Assembly: GCF_905404315.1 (NCBI RefSeq)
Contig: NC_066310.1
Coordinates: 7,750,001-7,814,000, forward strand
From: Leptidea sinapis
Taxonomy: Eukaryota > Arthropoda > Insecta > Lepidoptera > Pieridae
Length of the DNA: 64,000 bases
Direction of reading: 5' to 3'
Positions 57,801 through 61,614 of the stretch are shown piece by piece (positions within the stretch are counted from its first letter, which is position 1; every line of letters begins with the position of its first letter). The translations under genes were made by a program, and so were the position numbers. The notes under the pieces are model-generated. The model ran no database searches, was not told the DNA's origin, and worked only from the letters and a program-made list of their open reading frames with translations.

Positions 57801-58167
57801 CTCAAATATATATCGACGCAATATCATACAGTCCTATATTTAGTTGATTATGCACGGTTGGTTTAAATTATATTACTACGGACTTATATAAATAGAATCG
57901 TTTAGAAATCGTCTTACCATGAGAAAACATCGCGCTAGGCATTACAGATAAAGATACTAAAAATAGTAAATCGAAGATTCCATTTGAAATCGCTCAAAAT
58001 CCACGCGAAGGCCACACACATAGGATTAAGACAATAATATTTGTATAAGTTCGCTCACCTCACCAAAGCCGCCTCGTCCGATGATACGATGCACGCTGAA
58101 ATCGTTCATCGTCAACTGAATGTTCAATTCTAGATTCTTCCATTGGCAAAACCTTGTGTATTTATCA
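15662..58167 (-). CDS. Gprk1: GRK2/3-type G-protein-coupled receptor kinase (Gprk1), 531 C-terminal residues in ten exons
   Basis: Ten exons join in frame with GT-AG junctions. The kinase phosphorylates active GPCRs so that arrestin binds; its PH domain recruits it to G-beta-gamma and phosphoinositides at the membrane (family knowledge). Counting from the first complete visible codon: RFCQWKNLELN ends the RGS-kinase linker; GRGGFG (30-35) is the ATP loop; K52 in YAMK is the ATP lysine; YRDLKPAN has catalytic D150; DLG has D168 (DLG replaces DFG, normal for GRKs); APE is 191-193; FDIGSFDEEDTKG is the AGC C-tail; the PH domain runs from about 391 to 490, with its C-terminal helix carrying W476. 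Human GRK2 has 689 residues, so about 175 N-terminal residues (most of the RGS domain) are missing beyond the right edge. The largest intron (30677-56445) is 25.8 kb. The close match to GRK2/3 rather than GRK5-type rests on the PH domain. Confidence 0.97.
15983..16052 (+). repeat. repeat A 3' fragment
   Basis: Only the 3' terminus cctgctcgtctcgcccctta plus an A run is present, in the 582-bp intron between the last two Gprk1 exons. Confidence 0.65.
16070..16405 (+). mobile_element. RTE-like LINE 3' fragment
   Basis: The plus strand reads TKVTDIAQLIAKLKWQWAGH, then RRTDGRWG, the C-terminal end of RTE reverse transcriptases, and ends in gatgatgatgac. It stops about 30 bp from the donor of the PH exon (16435). 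Confidence 0.8.
16436..16680 (-). CDS. Gprk1: Gprk1 exon (PH domain core)
   Basis: The acceptor is ctcgttacag and the donor is acg|gtaggt. Two bases complete Glu, followed by 81 codons: SDCILHGYIKKLGGPFASAW, then QTRYAKLYPNRLELH, a standard PH beta-sandwich start as in GRK2. Confidence 0.95.
16790..16958 (-). CDS. Gprk1: Gprk1 exon (kinase C-tail to PH linker)
   Basis: The acceptor is tttccgcag and the donor is aaag|gtgaca. The 56 codons include FPLVISERWQGEVAETVFDT and a lysine-rich helix ending FDADEK. The 109-bp intron that follows is the shortest here and holds no repeat. Confidence 0.95.
17061..17505 (-). mobile_element. Jockey-like LINE 3' fragment
   Basis: The minus strand encodes HHLDVWRSSTVRFSRNFFPR, TKLWNEIPCAEFPGRYDSMG and AFTFLKGRQR, the end of the same LINE type as at 5530 and 58300. 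An upstream part (ARIVGYPVLCERLDH) is frameshifted. Confidence 0.85.
17693..18240 (-). mobile_element. RTE-like LINE fragment
   Basis: The minus strand encodes RTFEQCVLPVMVYGAETLTL, then in other frames KWKWAGHICRRSDGRW and ARWTDHLMRAAGKDW. This is the RT thumb and C-terminus of an RTE-type element, with frameshifts. Confidence 0.8.
18358..18732 (+). mobile_element. LINE fragment (RT C-terminus)
   Basis: The plus strand encodes LKVKERLSSIVRARILRYFG, then HITRRGEHTIERLV and RGRSPMRWTDQI. It ends in a gaagaagaag run about 17 bp from the donor of Gprk1 exon 18748-18910. Confidence 0.8.
18748..18910 (-). CDS. Gprk1: Gprk1 exon (kinase C-lobe end, AGC tail)
   Basis: The acceptor is gatttag and the donor is aag|gtaaat. 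One base plus 54 codons encode ADEVKDHVFFAGIDWQQVY, then [20 protein letters not shown] and FDEEDTKGIK, almost identical to human GRK2. Confidence 0.96.
19105..19400 (+). mobile_element. LINE 3' end (NTRNKG type)
   Basis: The text gacagcctgggactaga (end of the RT ORF), then a gcgccgcttcttctctgt stretch and gaattctaaaggaatca, matches the 3' UTR of the copies at 43185 and 49730. Confidence 0.75.
19401..20395. other. Gprk1 intron, mostly unassigned
   Basis: No repeat copy was recognised except GGAGAGG-rich text at 20148-20235 related to the element at 11320. Confidence 0.35.
20401..20501 (-). CDS. Gprk1: Gprk1 exon (kinase C-lobe)
   Basis: The acceptor is gtttaccag and the donor is gg|gtatgc. 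The 33 codons plus two bases encode NVEMPDTFSPSLRSLLEGLL and QRDINKRLGCKGK. Confidence 0.95.
20631..20790 (+). repeat. repeat A copy (3' half)
   Basis: It runs from ttaacatcttatgcctcaag to gctcgtctcgtcccttattt. The 5' half is missing. Confidence 0.85.
20791..22340. other. Gprk1 intron, unassigned
   Basis: AT-rich sequence with no recognised exon or repeat family. Small open frames here lack coding character. Confidence 0.35.
22465..24480. repeat. mosaic of repeats (Helitron tail, U inverted, T fragments)
   Basis: In order: the short repeat shared with 2130; Helitron-type text (aactcctaaactaatgaacg to gagcatatttaacgaaat, 22815-23025) also at 62769-63000; repeat U inverted at 23076-23215; T fragments at 23340-23405 and 24430-24480. 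The part at 23500-24300 is unassigned. Confidence 0.55.
24540..24905 (-). mobile_element. LINE fragment with CCHC-like zinc knuckle
   Basis: The minus strand encodes GHTSLNKYVFTIGVTDSLKC, RGCLAEDETVTHVILEC and AGVANQRVETL, the Cys/His segment found at the end of some non-LTR polyproteins. The upstream part is frameshifted. Confidence 0.75.
25090..25175 (+). mobile_element. Helitron 3' end fragment
   Basis: The text cttgatgttatgaaatatta followed by aagaacgtctgtcgcgtcag and ATAG matches the Helitron tail also seen at 63003-63060. Confidence 0.6.
25450..25660 (-). mobile_element. LINE 3' fragment
   Basis: The text aaactttattcaattaggct, gcgctttcgaatcgtca and related words resemble the reversed 3' end of a lepidopteran LINE. 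No ORF remains, so the call rests on motif memory. Confidence 0.5.
25848..26072. mobile_element. hAT-type MITE P, copy 1
   Basis: The ends cataggttctcaa and ttgagaaactatg form 13-bp inverted repeats of hAT type. The interior (acgcccccttgtgggcgttt) is nearly identical to the copy at 42186-42409. Confidence 0.8.
26191..26365 (-). CDS. Gprk1: Gprk1 exon (activation loop, APE, helix F)
   Basis: The acceptor is tatttcag and the donor is atg|gtaaat. One base plus 58 codons encode GTHGYMAPEVLSKGTGYDSS, ADWFSFGCMLFKLLKGHSPF and RQHKTKDKHEIDRMTLTM. Confidence 0.97.
26927..26956. repeat. perfect 14-bp hairpin
   Basis: Arms ccgaaccattaaca and tgttaatggttcgg are perfectly complementary around a 2-base centre. 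It sits 40 bp left of a repeat A copy. Confidence 0.9.
26998..27289 (+). repeat. repeat A copy (near full length)
   Basis: It runs from cagtgggaggct to ctcgtctcgtcccttact plus an A run, with a short deletion after gtgaagcagtag. Confidence 0.88.
27365..27506 (-). CDS. Gprk1: Gprk1 exon (catalytic loop, DLG)
   Basis: The acceptor is gtttatcag and the donor is agcgt|gtaagt. The 46 codons with split codons at both ends encode LEHMHKRHIVYRDLKPANIL, LDEHGHVRISDLGLACDF and SKKKPHAS. The proton-acceptor Asp is in YRDLKPAN. Confidence 0.97.
27626..28276 (+). mobile_element. Tigger/pogo-like element, internally deleted
   Basis: Terminal inverted repeats cagtaaaagctc and gagcttttactg are flanked by TA. 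A 101-codon ORF (27790-28095) matches only the C-terminal part of pogo/Tigger transposases (LSEGLRMANELCDFFMK and EKITKFF ending). The DDE domain is gone, so the element is non-autonomous. Confidence 0.75.
28745..28930 (-). mobile_element. LINE 3' fragment
   Basis: The text gacacttatgaatgtcaaaa and aagaaactcattgccactct resembles reversed 3' UTR sequence of lepidopteran Jockey-type elements. No ORF remains. Confidence 0.55.
28931..30500. other. Gprk1 intron, mostly unassigned
   Basis: Only repeat Y fragments (about 29915-30260, shared with 3395-3650) were recognised. The rest is AT-rich without exons. Confidence 0.4.
30511..30676 (-). CDS. Gprk1: Gprk1 exon (hinge, helices D-E)
   Basis: The acceptor is ttatctccag and the donor is ttag|gtgagg. 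The 55 codons plus one base encode [40 protein letters not shown] and FNEAEMKFYAAEVIL, nearly identical to human GRK2. Confidence 0.97.
30930..31325 (-). mobile_element. LINE fragment (RT C-terminus)
   Basis: Two overlapping frames encode NIVIRRFARCSSDFKITLLR, then AFRMLLRLPRYFSAS-like sequence and RKRGTSLVRRVRGSKNSMLA, typical of the end of a lepidopteran non-LTR RT. A frameshift near 31100 separates them. Confidence 0.75.
31330..34260. other. largest repeat-poor part of the 25.8-kb Gprk1 intron
   Basis: No exon or repeat family was recognised. TA-rich runs occur at 31970-32050. Local GC-richer, non-repetitive patches (32200-32290, 32980-33060, 33180-33620) are the best places in this intron to look for conserved regulatory DNA. 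Confidence 0.35.
34270..34990 (-). mobile_element. LINE RT fragment with internal deletion
   Basis: The minus strand encodes PFSDVAEVVNSLNNTNACGL and HKISTDF (early RT palm), then jumps to GVPQGTIFDPLLFIIYINDF (later palm) and ELVLNLLKTKYMQF. The RT catalytic FADD block was not found. Confidence 0.75.
34991..35780. other. Gprk1 intron, unassigned
   Basis: A 96-codon plus-strand frame (35113-35403) has no recognisable domain. Nothing else is supported. Confidence 0.3.
35784..36320 (+). mobile_element. Helitron-like element
   Basis: It starts near tattataaaacaaagtcct, followed by a CTGT run and gttcgcgataaa, and ends aacgtctgtcgggtcagcta with CTAG before T. Its ends are of Helitron type. Confidence 0.55.
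36963..37785 (-). mobile_element. Jockey-like LINE, 5' truncated, with poly(A)
   Basis: The minus-strand ORF (156 codons) starts at MIRSKFEYCSVVWNPNY and continues RIERVQKKFLRHLAY, DLRFLHKIVNGAIDSPN and FKRKIKII, the thumb and C-terminus of a non-LTR RT. A T run at 36964 marks the poly(A) tail. The ORF is intact, so this copy is fairly young. Confidence 0.88.
37790..38440. other. Gprk1 intron, unassigned
   Basis: Small frames on both strands near 37935-38404 lack coding character. No repeat was recognised. Confidence 0.3.
38446..38590 (-). repeat. repeat A, strongly diverged copy
   Basis: Scattered matches (gaggattcttg, gagtcactttgagac, aggatgttaag, aaacacaatagtgcttgcac) follow family order in reverse. 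Confidence 0.6.
38832..39080 (+). repeat. repeat A copy
   Basis: It runs from tttctgccgtgaagcagtaa to tcgtctcgtcccttatttt. It keeps the inverted pair gtgccgctcag and ctgagcggcac. Confidence 0.9.
39403..39755 (+). mobile_element. non-autonomous Helitron, complete ends
   Basis: It starts with TC after A (tctatatatataaaaatgaa), continues ttgctgttcgttagcctcgc and ggaccgatttggttaatttt, and ends gctgggtcagctag before T. These are the ends and internal words of an abundant lepidopteran Helitron group. 353 bp, no Rep/helicase. Confidence 0.8.
39756..40460. other. Gprk1 intron, unassigned
   Basis: No gene or repeat copy was recognised. Confidence 0.3.
40468..41018. mobile_element. MITE M copy 3, interrupted by element N
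   Basis: The left TIR ttagataatatatacgtcta is cut by element N (40511-40819). The M interior resumes at gatagtctcttgctgttaga and ends tgtaaatgatcaa. A 23-bp local duplication of the cgtctaga region precedes N. Confidence 0.8.
40511..40819. mobile_element. TA-targeting MITE N, copy 2
   Basis: It shares ccaatatactNNNNctacagatag, gtgtacggataaggtgagtt and tgaatattgggaacggccg with copy 1, and is flanked by TA. Confidence 0.8.
41108..41190 (+). pseudogene. tRNA-like sequence (tRNA-derived repeat)
   Basis: A perfect T arm (gtggg-ttcgagt-cccgc) with box B ggttcgagtcc and a 5-bp anticodon stem (ctggc/gccag) are present. The loop acgggaa has C instead of the conserved U33, the D arm is scrambled, and the acceptor stem has no 5' partner, so it is not a working tRNA. 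The reverse frame gives the well-known spurious peptide CGTRTHDL. Confidence 0.7.
41335..41820 (+). repeat. repeat family X with LINE-like 3' part
   Basis: The first 130 bp (tttcagtccaattggctgga core) recur at 43800-43915. What follows ends with an aaataaa motif like a retroposon 3' end. The type is unclear. Confidence 0.4.
42162..42572. mobile_element. MITE M copy 4, interrupted by MITE P
   Basis: The left end cggataatttatacgtctaga is interrupted by P (42186-42409). M then continues gatagagcctcttgct and ends tcatctaag. Confidence 0.75.
42186..42409. mobile_element. hAT-type MITE P, copy 2
   Basis: The ends cataggttctcaa and gagaaactatg are inverted repeats. Flanks gtctagaa and gtctagat look like an 8-bp target duplication with one mismatch, allowing two extra bases on the left. 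Confidence 0.75.
42589..42780 (-). repeat. repeat A copy
   Basis: Inverted copy from ttctgagcggcaatacaat to gagcctcccactg; the 3' terminal part is missing. Confidence 0.88.
43185..43785 (-). mobile_element. LINE, 5' truncated (NTRNKG type)
   Basis: The minus strand encodes NSDFHYYNTRNKGLLVTNSS, RLHKMHNSFKGKCIHF and, beyond a frameshift, the RT end, followed by a 3' UTR with gcgccgcttcttctctct. The same element is at 19105, 49430, 49730 and 50995. Confidence 0.82.
43800..43915 (+). repeat. repeat family X, second copy
   Basis: It shares cagtccagttggctgga and gattcaatctatcg with 41340-41470. Confidence 0.5.
44010..44348 (-). mobile_element. RTE-like LINE 3' fragment
   Basis: The minus strand encodes DRIRNEEIRRRTKVTDIVQM, ITKLKWQWAGHIVRRTDSRW and further RTE-type C-terminal sequence, with the tail catcatcagccgg at its 3' end. 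Confidence 0.82.
44440..44785 (-). mobile_element. Helitron (5' portion)
   Basis: On the minus strand it starts tcttatgtataaaattctca, then gcggtgtttgtagttaaac and gaccgattctcataaaattt, the 5' words of a lepidopteran Helitron group. The copy at 62305 is a relative. The 3' end is not fixed. Confidence 0.6.
44979..45037. repeat. two adjacent perfect hairpins with TTAG loops
   Basis: A 10-bp stem (ataggcaagt/acttgcctat, 44979-45002) and an 11-bp stem (gtcttagacgg/ccgtctaagac, 45012-45037) are both perfect and share the loop ttag. They lie within the Tc1-like element. Confidence 0.92.
45115..46343 (-). repeat. repeat A copy split by a LINE
   Basis: The 3' part is 45115-45290 and the 5' part 46221-46343. 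They would join at gctacggcgcc without the 930-bp insert. The copy itself interrupts the Tc1-like transposase. Confidence 0.88.
45291..46220 (-). mobile_element. 5'-truncated LINE inserted in repeat A
   Basis: The minus-strand ORF 46168-45680 reads MIDNRLNWGPHKNHVCAKLR, LLYMALADSVINYGLSSYGR and TYKSYLEDIYKLQ, an intact RT C-terminus. The T run at 45291 is the poly(A) tail. The target duplication is only about 2-3 bp. Confidence 0.88.
47480..47876. mobile_element. hAT-type MITE with exact 8-bp target duplication
   Basis: Ends cacggttcccaac and gttgggaacactg are inverted repeats. Both flanks carry ggccgggc. The interior is rich in tagggg and has no ORF. Confidence 0.88.
48505..48543 (+). repeat. 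7-bp stem followed by cgaaac
   Basis: ggtgata pairs with tatcacc, with an inner ggct/agcc stem, and cgaaac follows. It is present identically in both long copies. Confidence 0.6.
48907..48957 (-). ncRNA. hammerhead-ribozyme-like motif 1
   Basis: On the minus strand: strand acaaatgtc, core CTGAGGA, T, stem gcctc-ctgta-gaggc, core GAAAC, acat, then GTC and gaattgt. This follows the order CUGANGA, stem II, GAAA, short stem III, UH cleavage site, stem I. One extra T precedes stem II, so activity is uncertain. Confidence 0.5.
49430..49720 (+). mobile_element. LINE fragment (NTRNKG type)
   Basis: It is in plus orientation up to gacagcctgggactagatta, and meets an inverted copy of the same LINE tail-to-tail at about 49725. 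Confidence 0.75.
50099..50996 (-). mobile_element. hammerhead-bearing retroelement, copy 2 (5' truncated)
   Basis: It shows no difference from 48137-49034 in the stretches read, at an offset of exactly 1962 bp. The left end is at the same base as in copy 1 and the right end is cut. The flanks are an ~89-bp direct duplication of the host LINE. An assembly error must be excluded. Confidence 0.75.
50869..50919 (-). ncRNA. hammerhead-ribozyme-like motif 2
   Basis: Identical to motif 1, because it lies in the exact duplicate. Confidence 0.5.
51519..51657. mobile_element. MITE family W, copy 1
   Basis: Ends ccttattcataatggtccgc and, inverted, ccccttattcataatagtag mark a 139-bp TIR element. The second copy is at 56200-56337. 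Confidence 0.78.
51690..51990. repeat. dispersed insect repeat with strong hairpin
   Basis: The text accgctttggaagtgtctct, gcgcaaactattcag and tgatattagaaacctcaa-like words look familiar as a common lepidopteran repeat. It ends in a hairpin at 51925-51972 with perfect 16-bp arms. Confidence 0.55.
52480..53505 (+). mobile_element. Jockey-like LINE, endonuclease end and RT start
   Basis: It reads DVEDHTPSL (52540 area), DLLTSHPDGYLVSVD (end of the endonuclease), RKRDCFQAWVNAVV, LWQAALVHPIPQKG, FSKVMESIINRQLLRYLE and AVSLDIAKAFDRVWHKALIT (RT motif A with its Asp). Frames shift several times. It stops before the FADD motif and runs into a TA microsatellite. Confidence 0.85.
53506..53527. repeat. 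TA microsatellite
   Basis: A run of TA dinucleotides directly follows the truncated LINE. Confidence 0.9.
53823..54032. mobile_element. MITE M copy 5 (uninterrupted)
   Basis: It runs from ttagatcatttaaacgtcta to ctagacgtacaaatgatcga and includes gacaagctacgtcttacact. Confidence 0.82.
54060..54665 (-). mobile_element. LINE, 5' truncated (NTRNKHK type)
   Basis: The minus strand encodes LQKRAIRAIYNLGPKELLRE, ILDNVLYAHKHIEEFARNCD and VNTRNKHKLVMPTTWLSRV, then the RT end and a 3' UTR shared with 7795 and 61615. Confidence 0.82.
54666..55130. other. Gprk1 intron, unassigned
   Basis: No repeat or exon was recognised. Confidence 0.3.
55131..55380 (-). repeat. repeat A copy
   Basis: Inverted copy from ataagggacgagacgagcag to the aggtgtcgttg region; the 5' terminus is lost. 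Confidence 0.88.
55715..55891 (+). mobile_element. hammerhead-bearing retroelement, copy 3
   Basis: It holds attgaagtaggcg and atacaaatgatt (as at 48822-48864), then an inverted segment from cagtctcgtgccagattttg to caaatcatttgt. It is diverged from copies 1 and 2 but has the same ribozyme-like core and inverted ends. Confidence 0.65.
55788..55839 (+). ncRNA. hammerhead-ribozyme-like motif 3
   Basis: Strand acaacacgtc, core CTGAGGA, T, stem gcctc-gtgta-gaggc, core GAAAC, acgt, then GTC and gaattgt. The core is unchanged from motif 1. The outer pair acacgt/acgtgt is fully complementary here, where motif 1 has aaatgt/acatgt. Confidence 0.5.
56200..56337. mobile_element. MITE family W, copy 2
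   Basis: Ends ccccttattcataatggtcc and tattatgaattaggggg form inverted repeats. The internal agaagaagacacgagtgag matches copy 1. Confidence 0.8.
56446..56580 (-). CDS. Gprk1: Gprk1 exon (beta strands 2-3, ATP lysine)
   Basis: The acceptor is tgtcggcag and the donor is ggg|gtaagg. The 45 codons [40 protein letters not shown] and LVSTG match human GRK2 essentially residue for residue. Lys in YAMK is the ATP-binding lysine. Confidence 0.97.
56621..56730 (+). repeat. repeat A 5' fragment
   Basis: Only the 5' third (gggaggctcctttgcacagg to tgtgaagggc) is present, 40 bp from the acceptor of the Gprk1 exon. Confidence 0.88.
56740..56876 (+). mobile_element. Helitron 3' end fragment
   Basis: It ends ggcaatacaacgtttgcggg and gtcagctag before T. 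Confidence 0.6.
57371..57700 (+). repeat. repeat A copy (near full length)
   Basis: It runs from cagtgggaggctcctttgca to gtcctttactgtcataaaaa, with a small insertion near cgtacgtacgtc and an extra cggccg at 57493. Confidence 0.88.
57701..58058. other. Gprk1 intron, unassigned
   Basis: AT-rich; nothing recognised. Confidence 0.35.
58059..58167 (-). CDS. Gprk1: Gprk1 exon (RGS-kinase junction, glycine loop)
   Basis: The acceptor is ttgttttcag and the donor is gag|gtgagc. One base then 36 codons: DKYTRFCQWKNLELNIQLTM and NDFSVHRIIGRGGFGE. The previous exon must supply the rest of the split codon and lies upstream, probably beyond 64000. Confidence 0.96.
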
Positions 58168-58299
58168 CTGAAAACAATCAATCTGGTTACTCACAGGATT
58201 CTTTTGTAAGTCAATACAGGGGCGTACATATGATATAGGCAATTAGGCAGTACCAACCTCGTTATAAACCTAAATAAATATAGCACTTAAAGCCTCGCC

Positions 58300-58752
58300 T
58301 AGTTTCGGAATACTGGGTCTCGAAATCTCGAGCGATTGCCAATTCCGTGGCCATCTGGAGGGCAAAGCCAAATTGGCTTCGAAGAAGCTGGGGGTCATTA
58401 ATAGAGCACGGCAATACTTCAAGCCGGCCCACATTCTGCCACCGTATTCCACCTTCGCACGACACGCCACAAATTAGGATATCATCCCCACCATCTGGAT
58501 GTGTGGCGGTCCTCCACAGTGCGGTTTTCAAGGAGCTTTCTTCCTCGTACTACTAAGCTGTGGAATGAGCTTCCTTGTGCGGTGTTTCCGGGACGATACG
58601 ACATGGGTACCTCCAAAAAAAAGCGCGTATACCTTCCTTAAAGGCCGACAACGCTCTTGTGATTTCTCTGGTATTGCAAGAGAATGTGGGCGGCGGTGAT
58701 CACTTAACATCAGGTGACCCGTACGCTCGTTTGTCCTCCTATTCCATGAAAA
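58300..58752 (+). mobile_element. Jockey-like LINE, internally deleted
   Basis: It has the same start as 5690 (aatactgggtctcgaaatct, gaagaagctgggggtcatta), then a deletion, then cgacacgccacaaattagga, HHLDVW-coding sequence and the 3' UTR cttaacatcaggtgacccgt with an A run. Confidence 0.85.
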
Positions 58753-59099
58753 AAAAGCACTATTGTTAAAGTTAATTTACTACCTACGTTAGGCAGTCTA
58801 CAGATTGCATGTACGAAGCAAGCAGCATTTCAAACAACTTATGTCGTGCTTTCGGAATAAAGCGCAACTTCGACTAGTTAGATCTACAGTGGCTACCTTG
58901 CTAGAAAACCAATGCACGCCCCTGAGTCAATATCTAATAGTAGTATATTAATTAGTAGTAATATTAATTATTAATCTTAGGAATCATCCATGACGTCACA
59001 AGATATGCTAACGAAGTGTGGTCATCAAAAGATTTGTGACGTTAGCTAATTAATGTTAAAATCTAAATTACTGACACTCGGAATTTATAGGTAAAAACC

Positions 59100-59309
59100 T
59101 TAGACAATTAAAACGTCTAGATAGTCTCTTGCTGTTAGACAACCGATGAACACAGGCCAGGAATATTAGTTTAGTGTGCGTGACAAGCTACGTCTTACAC
59201 TCGGGATTTGTATGACACTAAGTGTAAATTGTTCTAATTAGTTCTAAACACAATTTATATCGACGTTTTCACAGCAGTCATAGTCTATCTAGACGTATAA
59301 ATGATCTAA
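59100..59309. mobile_element. MITE M copy 6 (uninterrupted)
   Basis: It runs from ttagacaattaaaacgtcta to tctagacgtataaatgatct plus aa. Confidence 0.85.
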
Positions 59310-59403
59310 ACCGAAAACATAAAACTTAACGGTTATTTATAGGATTTAAGTCGTCAACGACTACCCGCTCGATGCCCGATATACCTAGTATAGATTACGA
59401 TAC

Positions 59404-59631
59404 AAGTGCGCAAAGAAGGTTCTTCCCGCACAAGCGAAGCGAGTACAGGATGACCTACGAGCGCACGAGTATCGTATACTATTTTTCCTATTAAGTTGCG
59501 CAAAGTTCGGCCAATATAATTATTTTCAAACATTCCCGCACGCTCACCACATTCCCGCATGCTCTTGCCAACGTGTGGGAAAGTGGTACTTTGCGAACGC
59601 AAATGCATGCGCAAAATCGAACTTTGCGCAC
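59404..59631. repeat. candidate TIR repeat with gtgcgcaaag ends
   Basis: gtgcgcaaagaaggttc at the left and gaactttgcgcacg at the right are inverted relatives. Internal cattcccgcacgctc and cattcccgcatgctc are direct repeats. No second copy was seen. Confidence 0.4.
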
Positions 59632-59654
59632 GATAAAAGGAAAAAAAATTGTAT

Positions 59655-59760
59655 TGTATAAAAGACCGAGTACACGCTTCTGTGATATTTCTAAAGAAAA
59701 CATTGGCAGTGTTGATCGCCTGTTATCAGGAGAACCGCATGCTATATGTTTTTCTATTTA
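59655..59760 (+). mobile_element. diverged Jockey-like LINE 3' UTR
   Basis: The text acgcttctgtgatatttcta and gttgatcgcctgttatcagg follows the order of the 3' UTR at 58650-58720 with many changes. Confidence 0.5.
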
Positions 59761-59944
59761 CATAAACTACGATATCTATAATGAGGGGCGGAACCATGTT
59801 GCATTCATGTCTGCATGAACGAACTCATATGCTGTTTATTGGTAAGTTATAAGTAATTAGTGGTCCACTCAATTTTCCTTATAATATTACTTTAACTGCA
59901 TTTTTTAACGGTACACATACTTTAATATTTAATAAAAATACAAG

Positions 59945-60330
59945 GGATAAAATACAGAAGACCCAGAGTGCAATGGAAAGAAGCATCATGAATATAAAGC
60001 TGAAGGACAAGTAAATATCAGAAAACATTCGCAATAAAACGAAAGTAACAGATGCCCTTCAGCATATGATAAGATTGAATGGATGAAGACAGATGGACGG
60101 TGGACAAAGCTGGTCACTAATTGTCCTAAGTCCTAAAGAACGATAGGTTGATAAGATCTTAAAAATTGACTTAAACTCAGAAAGCAAAGTCAAGAACAAC
60201 CTGGAAATTATTGGCGGAGGCCTATACCCCTTAAGACTCTGGTGGTCTTAGCTATGTGAAATTCATATAAATGTAAATTTTATGTTATGTTAGTTAGGGA
60301 AATAAAAGGGCTTTATCATTATTATTACTA
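59945..60330 (+). mobile_element. RTE-like LINE 3' fragment
   Basis: The plus strand gives RSIMNIKLKDK, NKTKVTDALQHMIRLNG and then a tail ending ttatcattattattacta. It abuts the 57-bp minisatellite. Confidence 0.65.
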
Positions 60331-60970
60331 TCGAAAATTCACGAAAATTCGACGCTGATAACTGGGTCATCTTCTGTGCTTAAAATCATAGCTAACAACG
60401 AAAATTCGACACTGATAACTGGGTCATCTTCTGTGCTTAAAATCAAAGCTAACAAGGAAAATTCGACACTGATAACTGGGTCATCTTCTGTGCTTAAAAT
60501 CATAGCTAACAATGAAAATTCGACACTGATAACTGGGTCATCTTCTGTGCTTAAAATCATAGCTAACAACGAAAATTCGACACTGATAACTGGGTCATCT
60601 TCTGTGCTTAAAATCATAGCTAACAACGAAAATTCGACACTGATAACTGGGTCATCTTCTGTGCTTAAAATCATAGCTAACAACGAAAATTCAACGCTGA
60701 AAAATGGGTCATCTTCTGTGCTTAAAATCATAGCTAACAACGAAAATTCGACACTGATAACTGGGTCATCTTCTGTGCTTAAAATCATAGCTAACAACGA
60801 AAATTCGACACTGATAACTGGGTCATCTTCTGTGCTTAAAATCATAGCTAACAACGAAAATTCAACGCTGAAAAATGGGTCATCTTCTGTGCTTAAAATC
60901 ATAGCTAACAACGAAAATTCGACACTGATAACTGGGTGTCTTCTGTGCTTAAAACCATAGCAAACAACGA
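60331..60970. repeat. 57-bp minisatellite, about 11 units
   Basis: gggtcatcttctgtgct recurs every 57 bp at 60364, 60421 and so on to 60877, with a 2-bp-shortened last unit at 60934. Units 7 and 10 share the variant caacgctgaaaaat. Because 57 is a multiple of 3, long frames stay open on both strands (60376-60960 plus, 60339-60911 minus), which is expected by geometry and not evidence of a protein. Confidence 0.95.
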
Positions 60971-61610
60971 ATCGGGTGACACCATTAATGCAAATAAAGT
61001 TGATCCAAGCGTTTATAGCTTAGGATTACGAAGACACGCACGCCGAGATGACAAATCTCTAGCTTATTATGTGATGTTAAAATTCGCTCATATTTCCAAC
61101 AAAACGTGTTAGATGTCAACAGTCGCATGAATGAGCGACCAGTAACGAATCTAGTCAGAGTATGTTAAAGACACTGATGTTTTTTTTTTTCAATGAGATG
61201 AGATTCCTTATCAGTATGGGAGTTTTAGCAAAACTGAAGTTTATATAGGAAAATGAATTTTTGTATATCCATGTCCTATAAACATAAAATGTTTACAAAA
61301 ATGCAGAGAGGGCCCTAGGTTTCTCCGGGGTCATTACAAGCTTTTTATATATTAGGCGATATAACGGTGTCCGTTGGATGTATTTTTGAAGATCAAAATC
61401 ATTTCATTCAAACTATTACCTTGTTTTCTTATGTATATCATTTTCAATCATAATTTTCGTCATATAAGGACGGGACTACGGAGACCAGGAAGTAGTAGCG
61501 TGGATTGCACTGACTTGTAAATAATTAATAATGCTTCAAGGGTTGGTTTTAGGACTGAAAATTAGTTTCCTGCTTTAACAACACTATAGGTAATTATATA
61601 AAGGAACAGA
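60971..61610. other. non-coding stretch, unassigned
   Basis: No exon or repeat was recognised; no RGS-domain peptide was seen on the minus strand. Confidence 0.35.
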
Positions 61611-61614
61611 TATA

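Noticed and set aside
60339..60960. Open frames of 190-194 codons on both strands of the 57-bp array as repeat proteins
   Set aside because: The unit length is a multiple of three and the repeated unit happens to lack stops in those frames; there is no start context, splice link or known domain.
60331..60970. CRISPR array
   Set aside because: Units are contiguous tandem repeats without unique spacers, in a eukaryotic intron or flank.
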